Source: Streptomyces paludis | GTDB lineage: Bacteria; Actinomycetota; Actinomycetes; Streptomycetales; Streptomycetaceae | Assembly: GCF_003344965.1 (NCBI RefSeq) | Contig: NZ_CP031194.1 | Span: 5,766,001 to 5,830,000, forward strand | Length of the DNA: 64,000 bases | Direction of reading: 5' to 3' | In this document: positions 28,530 to 36,867 of the stretch, in pieces | Position numbering within the stretch: the first letter of the stretch is position 1 | Layout of the letters: each line of letters starts with the position of its first letter | Program-made: the position numbers and the translations under genes | The notes under the pieces: generated by a model | The model's database searches: none | What the model was told of the DNA's origin: nothing | The model's input: the letters and a program-made list of their open reading frames with translations, nothing else

Positions 28530-29039
28530 ATGAAGATCCGCTCGGTCCTCAGCGCCTTCGCCCTTCTCGTCGGCGCGCTGCTCGCCCCCGGATTCGGGGT
28601 GCTCACCTCGGCCGGCGACGCCCTGGCCGCCACCAAGATCAGCCATTCCACCGCGACCTCGATGTTCAGCTCGTCCGGGATCACCTGGTCGTCCTCCGGC
28701 GGCTGCTCCGACCGGAACAACGCGTCGTGTACGTCGTTCGAGCAGCTCAACCTGGACACGGCCAAGGGCGCGCAGACCCTCAGGAGCTCCAGCGGCTGCG
28801 CCGTCAACCTCACGGGAGGCACGGAGACGGGCCACGCGAGCGGCACGTACTCGCACTGGAACGGATACAAGCTCGATATGTCGAAGTACACCTGCGTCGG
28901 CGACTACATCAAGAACACCTTCGCGTACATCGGGCTGCGCGGCGACGGCGCGGCGCAGTGGAAGTCCGGCGCCGGGAATGTCTACGCGGACGAGGGCAAC
29001 CACTGGGACGTGACGTTCTACAACTGCGGCGGCTGCTGA
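28530..29039 (+). CDS. small secreted protein with a peptidase M15-like signature
   Basis: A 169-residue protein with a Sec signal peptide (residues 1-33, ending GDALA-A). The mature part of about 135 residues has six cysteines, probably disulfide-bonded. It contains the segment SHWNGYKLD (His, Gly at +3, Asp at +7) and a later NHWDVTF. This resembles the SxHxxGxAxDL and distal His zinc sites of D-Ala-D-Ala carboxypeptidase-like (M15) domains, so a cell-wall or peptide hydrolase role is possible but unproven. GAGAGAGG precedes the ATG. It is transcribed divergently from the YceI gene. Confidence 0.65.
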   Translation: MKIRSVLSAFALLVGALLAPGFGVLTSAGDALAATKISHSTATSMFSSSGITWSSSGGCSDRNNASCTSFEQLNLDTAKGAQTLRSSSGCAVNLTGGTETGHASGTYSHWNGYKLDMSKYTCVGDYIKNTFAYIGLRGDGAAQWKSGAGNVYADEGNHWDVTFYNCGGC

Positions 29040-29140
29040 GCCCGTACGACACCTGCCCCGGCCGGCGGGCTGACGACACCGCCGCGCGGCGGTGCCCCGC
29101 TCCCCTCGCCCGCGCGGGGAGGGGAGCGGGGCACCGGGGC

Positions 29141-30349
29141 TCAGGAGCCGACGGTCACCGTCCAGCGGCGCGGATTGCCGTCGGCCGCCACGCCCGAGAC
29201 ATCCGGCTGGCCGGTGGGCTGGACGTCGTCGTACGGGAAGGCGTAGCCGATCGGGGTGTTGGCGTGGACGACCCGGGCGTAGTGGTTGGTGACCGGGTTC
29301 CGGTAGTAGTCGGCGGCGGTGGCGCCGTTCGGCTGGTTCGCGTGGCTCAGGACCGTCGAGCGGTTGAAGGCGGCGGCGAGCCGGGCCAGCAGCGCCTTCT
29401 TGTCGTCGGAGTCGCCGGGGTTGTTGGCGAAGGGGCCGCTGTTGCAGGTGAAGATGTCCATGGAGGTGGGCTTGGTGAAGGTGTGACCGCCGTTGAAGGT
29501 GAGGACATCACCGGTGACCCGGCCGGTGAACACGCCCCGGCCGCCCTGGAGGTCGATCCGCAGATCCGTCGAACGGTACTTCTCCCAGACCTGGTTGACA
29601 TAGCTGGTGAAGACATTCCGGAAGGGGTTGTCACCGGCCGCGTTCTGCGGGGAGATCACGCGCAGCACCTGGCCGTTGGCGCCGCGCAGGACCAGCTTGT
29701 CCCACGGGTGGCCGTCGACGGCCGCCTGGGCGGTGAGCCCGTCCGCGATCCGCTGGAGCGCGCCCGCCGGCAGCGGGGCGACCGTGTGGGTGGTGTCGCC
29801 CGCGAGGGTGATGCCGATGGGCAGCGCCGTCACCAGATCGACGTAGCTGATGTTGGAGAAGAGCTGGGCGGGGTTGAAGGTGAATTCGCAGAACGACCAG
29901 GTACGGCCGTAGTTGGGGTCAGCCGCGGTGGCGAACGCCGGCTCGACCAGGGCCGGGCCCGGGTTGAGGAAGAAGTCCAGCCTGCCGTCGCGCACGAAGT
30001 AGACGCGCGCGCCGAACAGCTGAGGCAGCCTCAGCACCCTGGGCGCGGCGCCCGCCGGATTCAGCGGGATCGCGCAGTCGACGGGCAGCGGGGTCAGCCG
30101 GGTGGCCGGGGACTGCGGCCGGTAGACACTGCCGTCGGCGCGCAGCAGTGCCCAGCCGCCGCCGGTGGTGGCGTCATGGCCGGTGATGTAGGCGTGGACC
30201 GTGCCGGGCAACGACTTGTTCTGGAGGGCTATTTCACAGAATTCCGGCGCTGCCGAGGCGGCGGGGCTCAGCGCGCTTCCCCAGACGGGGTAGGTGAGGG
30301 CGGTGGCGGCGGCGGTCGCGCCGGTGAGGAACAGACGGCGGGATATCAC
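29141..30349 (-). CDS. GH64 endo-beta-1,3-glucanase, Tat-exported
   Basis: A 402-residue secreted glycosidase. The N-terminus carries a twin-arginine signal (ISRRLFLTG) and an Ala-rich cleavage region ending ASAA. The rest matches the laminaripentaose-producing glucanase family GH64: CEIALQNKS start, FCEFTFNPAQLFSNISYVD segment, and DIFTCNSGPF near residue 300. It should cleave beta-1,3-glucans such as laminarin or fungal wall glucan. The start is GTG with AGGAG 7 bases upstream. It is divergent from the PL8 lyase across a region with a LacI-like palindrome, which suggests shared carbohydrate control. Confidence 0.9.
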   Translation of the reverse strand: MISRRLFLTGATAAATALTYPVWGSALSPAASAAPEFCEIALQNKSLPGTVHAYITGHDATTGGGWALLRADGSVYRPQSPATRLTPLPVDCAIPLNPAGAAPRVLRLPQLFGARVYFVRDGRLDFFLNPGPALVEPAFATAADPNYGRTWSFCEFTFNPAQLFSNISYVDLVTALPIGITLAGDTTHTVAPLPAGALQRIADGLTAQAAVDGHPWDKLVLRGANGQVLRVISPQNAAGDNPFRNVFTSYVNQVWEKYRSTDLRIDLQGGRGVFTGRVTGDVLTFNGGHTFTKPTSMDIFTCNSGPFANNPGDSDDKKALLARLAAAFNRSTVLSHANQPNGATAADYYRNPVTNHYARVVHANTPIGYAFPYDDVQPTGQPDVSGVAADGNPRRWTVTVGS

Positions 30350-30418
30350 GGAGGATCTCCTGGTACATGGGGGACGCGGGGCGCGGCGTGTGGGAGGAGG
30401 CGCCCCGGCGCTGCCCCC

Positions 30419-30476
30419 ACTCTCGCGACGCGCGAAGAGCCCGTCAAGAGTTGACGCCGAGAGCGCTCTCAGCGTC
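30419..30476. promoter_or_regulatory. divergent promoters and LacI-like operator between GH64 and PL8 genes
   Basis: Two TTGACG -35 boxes lie back to back (minus strand 30447-30442, plus strand 30451-30456). A 24-base near-perfect palindrome (30453-30476, core GAGAGCGCTCTC, one mismatched pair) covers the plus-strand -35 and spacer. The minus promoter has GAGAGT at 30424-30419 as a possible -10. The core resembles LacI-family operators centred on CG. The regulator is not in the window. Confidence 0.6.
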
Positions 30477-30592
30477 GCTGGGCGTTCACCCTGTGTCGTC
30501 CTCCGGGCCCGTCCTCCGGCGTGGTAGACCGGTGAACGGCCCTGCGCGGGCCGGTCGTTGGGGCCGGGCCGGGGCCGCCTCCGGAGGTTTCC

Positions 30593-32965
30593 GTGCCGCT
30601 GCCGAACGCCCGCGTCGTGCCGTCCCGGCGCGCCATCCTGGCCACCGCGCTGGCCGCCGCCGGAGCGGGCGCGCTCGCTCCGGCGCCCCCGGACCCTCGC
30701 GTGGATCCGGCCGAGCCGCCCGATCCGTTCGAGGAGTTACGACTGCGGTGGGTGGATCTCCAGCTCGGTACGGGATACGACCCGGCCGCCGAGCCCTACG
30801 CGTCCCGGCTCGCCGGGGCCGGTGAGCGGGCCGCCGCGCTGCTGCGGTCGATGGCCCCGGCGGCCACCCGTCTCTGGCCGGACCTCCCCTTCGACCCGCC
30901 CTCCGGCATCACCCGGAGCTATGCCCGGCTCTGGACCATGACCCGGGCCTACGCCCGCCCCGGCACCGGGCTCACCGGGGACGAGGCGCTGCTCGCCGCC
31001 GTCCTGGCCGGGCTCGACCATCTCGCCGCGACCGTCTACCGCCCGGCCACCGACCCGTACGGGAACTGGTGGGAGTGGCGGATCGGCAGCCCGCGCCTCC
31101 TCGTGGACATCGCCGCCGTCCTCCACGAGCGCCTCGGCGCCGGGCGGCGGGCCGCCGCGCTCGCCGCCGTCGACCACTTCGTCCCCGACCGGCTGCTCAC
31201 CGACTACTCCGGCGTCAGCACCGGCGCCAACCGTGTCGACCTCTGCCGCTCGGTCGCCGTGCGCGGTGTCCTCGGCCGGGCACCCGACCGGATCGCCCTG
31301 GCCCGTGACGCCCTCTCGCCGGTCTTCCCGTATGTGACGGCGGGCGACGGGCTCTACGCCGACGGCTCGTTCGTCCAGCACACCTGGGTCGCGTACTCCG
31401 GTACGTACGGCCAGGTCCTGCTGGACGGGCTCGGCCGGCTCCTCACCCTGCTCGCCGGGTCCGACTGGGCCGTCACCGACCCGGCCCGGCAGCATGTCCT
31501 CGACAGCGTCGAGCGCGCGTACGCCCCGCTGATCTACAACGGGCTGGTCATGGACAGCGTCAGCGGCCGGGCCGTCAGCCGCGGTCTGCTCAGGAGCGAC
31601 GAGGAGCGCGTCCTGCGCGGCGACCACTTCCACGGCCAGGAGCTGATCGCGGCCATCGCCCTGCTCGCGGGCGCCGCCTCCCCGGCGGCCCGCGCCCGCT
31701 GGGCCGCGCTGGTCAAGGGCTGGATCGCGCGCGACACCGTGTCGCCCGTGCTGAGCGCCCGCCAGTTCGACGTCGCCGATCTCGCCCGGCTGCACGCCCT
31801 CGCCGCCACCGGGGTGCCCGCCGCTCCCGAGCCGACCGGCCACACGCTCTTCGCCGCGATGGACCGGGCCGTGCACCGCCGCCCCGGCTGGGCCGTCAAC
31901 ATCGCCATGGCGTCCGAGCGGATCGCCTCGTACGAGTGCGGCAACGGCGAGCATCCGCGCGGCTGGCACACCGGCGCGGGAATGGTCTACTGGTGGCGCG
32001 CGGACCGCGGCAACGACCAGTACGGCGACTGGTTCTGGCCCACCGTCGACCCGTACCGGATGCCCGGCACCACGGTCTCCACCCGGCGGCTCGCGGACCG
32101 GGCCGGCGGCGAGTGGGGCGAGCCCCGGCCGGCCGCGCGCTGGGTCGGCGGCGCCACCGACGGCGAGTTCGCCGCCGTGGGACAGCACGTCAAGGGGCTC
32201 GGCTCCACGCTGGAGGCCCGCAAGTCCTGGTTCTGCGCGGCGGACGCCGTCGTCTGTCTGGGCGCCGGGATCAGCTGTACGGACGGGGTGCCCGTCGAGA
32301 CGGTCGTCGACAACCGGAACCTGGGCGAACCCGGCAGGAGCGCCGAAGGCGCCTTCACCCTCGGCGCCGCGCACCGCTGGGCCCATCTGGAAGGCCACGG
32401 CGGCTGGGTCTTCCCCGCCGGCGGCGCGCTGCGCACCCTCGCCGACGACCGGACCGGCGCCTGGAGCGACATCAACACCTCCAGTTCACCCGAACGGAGT
32501 ACCCGCCGTTATCGCACGCTCTGGCTGGACCACGGCACGGACCCGGTCGACGCCCGCTACGCCTATCTGCTGATGCCCGGCGCCTCCCGCCGGGCGCTCG
32601 CCGCCCGCGCCGCCGACCGGCACTGGCTGGAGATCCTCGCCAATACGCCCGACCGGCAGGCCGTCGCCATCCGCTCGCTGGGCCTCGTCGCCGCCAACTT
32701 CTGGCGGGCCGGTACGGCGGGACCGCTCTCCGCGAGCGCCCCGGCGAGCGTCCTGGCCGTCGTCCGCGGCCGGAGCGCCGTACTCGGCGTGAGCGAGCCC
32801 GTACGCTCCGGTCTGCCGCTGGAGATCCGCTGGGACCGGCCGGTACGGGCCGTCACGGACCGGGACCCGTCGGTCGAGGTGCTCGAAGCGGGCCGTACGC
32901 TACGGCTGAGGATCACCCCGGGCACCGCCGGCGCCACCCATGGCTGCGGGGTGACCCTGAGCTGA
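30593..32965 (+). CDS. polysaccharide lyase family 8 protein
   Basis: A 790-residue secreted lyase of the hyaluronate/chondroitin/xanthan lyase family. A Tat-type signal (SRRAILATALAAAGAGALAPA) is followed by the alpha/alpha-toroid domain and beta-sandwich domains from about residue 410. The catalytic Asn (STGANRVDLC), His and Tyr (FVQHTWVAYSGTYG) are present, as is the YYWW-like aromatic patch (GMVYWWRADRG). It should cleave acidic polysaccharide by beta-elimination; the substrate is unknown. The start is GTG with GGAGG upstream. It is divergent from the GH64 gene. Confidence 0.9.
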   Translation: MPLPNARVVPSRRAILATALAAAGAGALAPAPPDPRVDPAEPPDPFEELRLRWVDLQLGTGYDPAAEPYASRLAGAGERAAALLRSMAPAATRLWPDLPFDPPSGITRSYARLWTMTRAYARPGTGLTGDEALLAAVLAGLDHLAATVYRPATDPYGNWWEWRIGSPRLLVDIAAVLHERLGAGRRAAALAAVDHFVPDRLLTDYSGVSTGANRVDLCRSVAVRGVLGRAPDRIALARDALSPVFPYVTAGDGLYADGSFVQHTWVAYSGTYGQVLLDGLGRLLTLLAGSDWAVTDPARQHVLDSVERAYAPLIYNGLVMDSVSGRAVSRGLLRSDEERVLRGDHFHGQELIAAIALLAGAASPAARARWAALVKGWIARDTVSPVLSARQFDVADLARLHALAATGVPAAPEPTGHTLFAAMDRAVHRRPGWAVNIAMASERIASYECGNGEHPRGWHTGAGMVYWWRADRGNDQYGDWFWPTVDPYRMPGTTVSTRRLADRAGGEWGEPRPAARWVGGATDGEFAAVGQHVKGLGSTLEARKSWFCAADAVVCLGAGISCTDGVPVETVVDNRNLGEPGRSAEGAFTLGAAHRWAHLEGHGGWVFPAGGALRTLADDRTGAWSDINTSSSPERSTRRYRTLWLDHGTDPVDARYAYLLMPGASRRALAARAADRHWLEILANTPDRQAVAIRSLGLVAANFWRAGTAGPLSASAPASVLAVVRGRSAVLGVSEPVRSGLPLEIRWDRPVRAVTDRDPSVEVLEAGRTLRLRITPGTAGATHGCGVTLS

Positions 32966-33120
32966 ACTTCCGACCCCGGTGTCCCGTTGGATCCCTACAA
33001 TCGCCGGGGGTGCCGTGCTGTGGACCGGCGCCGCATCCGGCCGCGTTCTGTCCAGCTCCACCAGGATTACCGCCGGGAGACTGTGCGGAGTCGACGGCGC
33101 GCATTCCTTGGTGGTCTTCG

Positions 33121-33126
33121 TAGGGT
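33121..33126 (+). promoter_or_regulatory. -10-like hexamer before accB
   Basis: TAGGGT ends 6 bases before the accB ATG, with no ribosome-binding site in between. This is consistent with a leaderless accBE mRNA. Confidence 0.45.
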
Positions 33127-33132
33127 TGGCAC

Positions 33133-34716
33133 ATGACCGTAGTGGACGAGACGCCGAGCGGGCCCGCCGACGCCCGGGGCCGAGTGGCCGAATTGCACGC
33201 GCTGCGCGAGGAGGCCCGCAGGGGCCCCAGTGACCGCGCCACCGAGGCTCAGCGGGCGAAGGGCAAGCTCACCGCCCGCGAGCGGATCGAGCTGCTGCTC
33301 GACGAGGGTTCCTTCAGCGAGGTCGAGCAGCTGCGCCGGCACCGGGCGACCGGGTTCGGCCTGGAGGCGAAGCGGCCGTACACCGACGGTGTGATCACCG
33401 GCTGGGGCACGGTCGAGGGCCGTACGGTCTTCGTGTACGCGCACGACTTCCGGATCTTCGGCGGCGCGCTGGGCGAGGCCCACGCCACGAAGATCCACAA
33501 GATCATGGACATGGCCATCTCGGCCGGTGCCCCGCTGGTCTCCCTCAACGACGGCGCCGGCGCCCGCATCCAGGAGGGCGTCTCCGCGCTCGCCGGCTAC
33601 GGCGGCATCTTCCAGCGCAACACCAAGGCGTCCGGCGTCATCCCGCAGATCAGTGTGATGCTCGGCCCGTGCGCCGGCGGCGCGGCCTACAGCCCCGCCC
33701 TCACCGACTTCGTCTTCATGGTCCGCGAGACCTCGCAGATGTTCATCACCGGACCCGATGTGGTGAAGGCCGTCACCGGCGAGGAGATCACCCAGAACGG
33801 GCTCGGCGGCGCCGATGTGCACGCCGAGACCAGCGGCGTCGCGCACTTCGCGTACGACGACGAGGAGACCTGCATCGCCGAGGTGCGCTACCTCCTGTCG
33901 ATGCTCCCGCAGAACAACCGCGAGAACCCGCCCACGGTCGTCTCCGAGGACCCGGTGGACCGCCGCTCCGACGTCCTGCTCGACCTCGTGCCCGCCGACG
34001 GCAACCGCCCGTACGACATGCACAAGGTCATCGAGGAGCTGGTGGACGACGGCGACTACCTGGAGATCCACGAGCGCTGGGCCCGTAACATCATCTGCGC
34101 CCTGGCCCGGATCGACGGTCAGGTCATCGGCATCGTCGCCAACCAGCCGCAGTCCCTCGCCGGGGTGCTGGACATCGAGGCATCCGAAAAGGCTGCGCGG
34201 TTTGTCCAGATGTGCGACGCTTTCAATATCCCGATCGTCACGCTGCTGGATGTCCCCGGCTTCCTGCCGGGCGTCGACCAGGAGCACGGCGGGATCATCC
34301 GGCACGGCGCCAAGCTGCTGTACGCGTACTGCAACGCCACCGTGCCCCGGATCTCCCTGATCCTGCGCAAGGCGTACGGAGGTGCCTACATCGTCATGGA
34401 CTCCCAGTCCATCGGAGCGGACCTCACCTACGCCTGGCCCACCAACGAGATCGCGGTGATGGGCGCGGAAGGCGCGGCCAACGTCATCTTCCGCAAGCAG
34501 ATCGCCGAGGCCGAGGACTCCGACGCGATGCGCACCCGCATGGTCAAGGAGTACAAGGCCGAGCTGATGCACCCCTACTACGCGGCCGAACGCGGTCTGG
34601 TCGACGATGTCATCGACCCCGTGGAGACCCGTCAGGTGCTCGCCGGCGCGCTCGCGATGCTCCGTACGAAGCACGCCGATCTGCCCTCCCGCAAGCACGG
34701 CAACCCGCCGCAGTGA
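33133..34716 (+). CDS. accB: acyl-CoA carboxylase beta (carboxyltransferase) subunit
   Basis: A 527-residue carboxyltransferase that moves CO2 from biotin to acetyl-, propionyl- or butyryl-CoA. Both crotonase-like halves are present, with oxyanion-hole segments GPCAGGAAYSPALTD and RKAYGGAYIVMDSQSIGADL. The substrate-selecting position in the latter is Ile420; in characterised Streptomyces enzymes Ile marks the broad AccB type and Asp the propionyl-specific PccB. The epsilon subunit gene follows after 56 bases, as in the accB-accE operon of S. coelicolor. The biotinylated alpha subunit is not in the window. Confidence 0.93.
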   Translation: MTVVDETPSGPADARGRVAELHALREEARRGPSDRATEAQRAKGKLTARERIELLLDEGSFSEVEQLRRHRATGFGLEAKRPYTDGVITGWGTVEGRTVFVYAHDFRIFGGALGEAHATKIHKIMDMAISAGAPLVSLNDGAGARIQEGVSALAGYGGIFQRNTKASGVIPQISVMLGPCAGGAAYSPALTDFVFMVRETSQMFITGPDVVKAVTGEEITQNGLGGADVHAETSGVAHFAYDDEETCIAEVRYLLSMLPQNNRENPPTVVSEDPVDRRSDVLLDLVPADGNRPYDMHKVIEELVDDGDYLEIHERWARNIICALARIDGQVIGIVANQPQSLAGVLDIEASEKAARFVQMCDAFNIPIVTLLDVPGFLPGVDQEHGGIIRHGAKLLYAYCNATVPRISLILRKAYGGAYIVMDSQSIGADLTYAWPTNEIAVMGAEGAANVIFRKQIAEAEDSDAMRTRMVKEYKAELMHPYYAAERGLVDDVIDPVETRQVLAGALAMLRTKHADLPSRKHGNPPQ

Positions 34717-34772
34717 TCTCGCGCCCCGCGCGTACCGCACCCTCCTCACCAGAAGACGGAGACACGACCGCC

Positions 34773-34988
34773 ATGAGCGACGAGACCCGAGACGAATCCC
34801 TGCTGCGCGTCGAGAAGGGCCAGGCCGGCCCCGAGGAACTCGCCGCCATCACCGCCATCCTGATGGCCCGCGCCGCCGGCCGCACCCGCCCCGACGCCCC
34901 CGCCGCGCACCGCGGCCGGACCACCGCCGGCTGGCGCCGTCTGGAGCGCACCCCCGGCTTCCGCGCCCCGCACAGCTGGCAGGGCTGA
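34773..34988 (+). CDS. accE: acyl-CoA carboxylase epsilon subunit
   Basis: A 71-residue protein matching the small epsilon subunit that stabilises and activates actinobacterial acyl-CoA carboxylase complexes. The typical layout is visible: an N-terminal helix (LLRVEKGQAGPEELAAITAILMARAAG), an Arg-rich linker, and an aromatic C-terminus (GWRRLERTPGFRAPHSW). AGACGGAGA precedes the ATG. It follows accB and probably shares its mRNA. Confidence 0.9.
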   Translation: MSDETRDESLLRVEKGQAGPEELAAITAILMARAAGRTRPDAPAAHRGRTTAGWRRLERTPGFRAPHSWQG

Positions 34989-35020
34989 GCGCCCGCCGCA
35001 CCACCGCACATACGCATACG

Positions 35021-35053
35021 AAGGCCCCCGCACTCCTGGAGCGCGGGGGCCTT
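35021..35053. terminator. bidirectional terminator between accE and cvnD2
   Basis: An 11-base stem, AAGGCCCCCGC and complement, bordered by A and T residues so it can serve both converging transcripts. Confidence 0.8.
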
Positions 35054-35092
35054 TCACGTATCGCTGGCTGTCTGCTGAGGGCTGCGTACTGC

Positions 35093-35674
35093 TTACCGGA
35101 GTCGTGCCATGAGTGCGTGTTCGACGAGGGTGATGAGGCCGCTTTTGGCGTCGGCGCGGTGGCGGGCGTCGGTGGTGATGATGGGGGTGTCGGGGCCGAT
35201 CTGGAGTGCTTCGCGTACTTCGTCGGGGGTGTAGGGCTGGTGTCCGTCGAAGCCGTTGAGGGCGATGACGAAGGGGAGTCCTGAGTTTTCGAAGTAGTCG
35301 ACGGCGGGGAAGCAGTCGGCGAGGCGGCGGGTGTCGACGAGGACGACGGCGCCGATGGCGCCGCGTACGAGGTCGTCCCACATGAACCAGAAGCGGTCCT
35401 GTCCGGGGGTGCCGAAGAGGTAGAGGATGAGGTCTTGGTCGAGGGTGATGCGGCCGAAGTCCATGGCCACGGTGGTGGTGGTCTTGTCTCCGGTGTGGGT
35501 GAGGTCGTCGATGCCGGCGGAGGCGCTGGTCATGACGGCTTCGGTACGCAGCGGGTTGATCTCCGAGACGGCGCCGACGAACGTGGTCTTGCCCACGCCG
35601 AAGCCGCCCGCCACCACGATCTTCGCGCTGGTGGTTGAGCGGGCTGCACCGCCGCTAGAGCTTGCGAAGTCCAC
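35093..35674 (-). CDS. cvnD2: conservon GTPase CvnD, copy 2
   Basis: A 193-residue small GTPase-like protein, the last gene of a conservon. The P-loop is GGFGVGKTTF (about residues 23-32). The G3-equivalent is FGTPGQDRF and the base-recognition segment is ALNGFDG, where NKxD of Ras-type proteins has become NGFD. In characterised conservons the four products form a membrane-associated signalling complex resembling eukaryotic GPCR systems. The coding region overlaps cvnC2 by 20 bases. From 35100 to 35635 the DNA appears identical to the other cvnD copy. The symbol number follows my recollection of S. coelicolor gene order. Confidence 0.9.
   Translation of the reverse strand: MDFASSSGGAARSTTSAKIVVAGGFGVGKTTFVGAVSEINPLRTEAVMTSASAGIDDLTHTGDKTTTTVAMDFGRITLDQDLILYLFGTPGQDRFWFMWDDLVRGAIGAVVLVDTRRLADCFPAVDYFENSGLPFVIALNGFDGHQPYTPDEVREALQIGPDTPIITTDARHRADAKSGLITLVEHALMARLR
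35100..35635. repeat. 536-base identical repeat, copy A (within cvnD2)
   Basis: By eye this matches 40552-41087 base for base in the same orientation, covering nearly all of cvnD. Identity stops abruptly at both ends. Confidence 0.85.
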
Positions 35675-36338
35675 TGAGCACCCTTTCGAGCAGTGTCACG
35701 TCTGGCGTGCCGCCGGATTCCTCGCCGCCGGGCTGGTGGATGGCGACAAGGCCCGCCTCCGCCAGGTCGGCCACAAGGATCCGGGCGACGCCCAGGGGGA
35801 TGGAGAGGAGCGCCGAAATCTCGGCGACCGATTTGATCTCAAAACAGAGCCGGCAGATCCGCTGATGCTCGGGCAACTGCCCTTGCAACTGCGACGGATC
35901 GGCCGTCGTGCTGACCAGTGCCTCGATGGCGAGCTGGTACCGGGGCCGGGTCCGGCCACCGGTCATGGCGTACGGACGGACCAACGGGTTGTGCGTGCTC
36001 CTGGGAGCGGACTCCCGGGGGCGCCTCGGCCTGCCCTGCTGGACGCGGGGCCGCCTCGGCTGTTCGTACGAGGGTTCCTGCGGCTGTTCGTACGGCTGTT
36101 GAGGCTGCTGCTGGGACTGCTGCGGCTGCTGCGGCGGCGGTTGATACGGCGCCGGAGGCGGTTCGTACCCGCCGTACCCGCCGCCGGACCGCCCGCCGTC
36201 CTGCTGTGCGGGACCGCCCTGCTCGCCCTGGCCCCCCTGACCGCTCGGCGCGGAGGGGAAGTTGAAGCGGTTCTGGGCATGCTCACCCTGGGAGCGCGGG
36301 CCACCGTCATAGGGATGTCCGTCTGGGGGTGTAGCCAC
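35655..36338 (-). CDS. cvnC2: conservon DUF742 protein CvnC, copy 2
   Basis: A 227-residue protein. The N-terminal 115 residues are low-complexity (Pro, Gln, Gly, Tyr). The C-terminal 110 are the DUF742 domain, a winged-helix-like fold, with the signature PLVRPYAMTGGRTRPRYQLA, EHQRICRLC and IPLGVARILVADLAEAGLV, ending VTLLERVLSGLRKL. It is longer than copy 1 (135 residues) only because of the Gln/Pro-rich extension. GTG start with GGAGGAAA upstream. It lies between cvnB2 and cvnD2. Confidence 0.9.
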   Translation of the reverse strand: MATPPDGHPYDGGPRSQGEHAQNRFNFPSAPSGQGGQGEQGGPAQQDGGRSGGGYGGYEPPPAPYQPPPQQPQQSQQQPQQPYEQPQEPSYEQPRRPRVQQGRPRRPRESAPRSTHNPLVRPYAMTGGRTRPRYQLAIEALVSTTADPSQLQGQLPEHQRICRLCFEIKSVAEISALLSIPLGVARILVADLAEAGLVAIHQPGGEESGGTPDVTLLERVLSGLRKL

Positions 36339-36443
36339 GTTTCCTCCTCCGACTGCCGGTGTCGCCGGGCCCGATCATGGCGGACCTGCTGGATCCGCGC
36401 CACCGCACCCCTCATGGTGCGGTGGCGAGCCGCGCAGTGTCTG

Positions 36444-36866
36444 TCAGTTGAGCAGACTTCCCTGGAGTTCGGCGCGCAGGTCCGGAGTAAGGACCGTACC
36501 CGCGCGGTCGACCAGAAGCGCCATCTCGTAGCCCACCAGACCGATATCGGCCTCGGGGTGGGCGAGGACGGCCAGCGAGGAGCCGTCCGAGATGGACATG
36601 AGGAAGAGGAAGCCGCGCTCCATCTCCACGACGGTCTGGTTCACGGCACCGCCCTCGAAGATCCGGGAGGCCCCCGCGGTCAGCGAGGTCAGCCCGGAGG
36701 CCACGGCCGCCAGCTGATCGGCGCGGTCGCGCGGGAAACCTTCGGACATGGCCAGCAGGAGTCCGTCGGCGGAGACCACCACTGTGTGGGACACCCCGGG
36801 GGTGTTGTCCACAAAGTTGGTGATCAACCAGTTAAGATTCTGCGCCGCCTGGCTCATCGGGCTCAC
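36444..36866 (-). CDS. cvnB2: conservon roadblock/LC7 protein CvnB, copy 2
   Basis: A 140-residue roadblock/LC7-fold protein, the presumed regulator or partner of the CvnD GTPase. It is a compact domain starting MSPMSQAAQNLNWLITNFV, with ADGLLLAMSEG and GFLFLMSISDGSSLAVLA strands. GTG at 36866 starts one base after the cvnA2 stop, with AGGAG inside the end of cvnA2, so translation is likely coupled. It differs from copy 1 at only four residues, although the DNA carries silent changes. Confidence 0.92.
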   Translation of the reverse strand: MSPMSQAAQNLNWLITNFVDNTPGVSHTVVVSADGLLLAMSEGFPRDRADQLAAVASGLTSLTAGASRIFEGGAVNQTVVEMERGFLFLMSISDGSSLAVLAHPEADIGLVGYEMALLVDRAGTVLTPDLRAELQGSLLN

Positions 36867-36867
36867 A

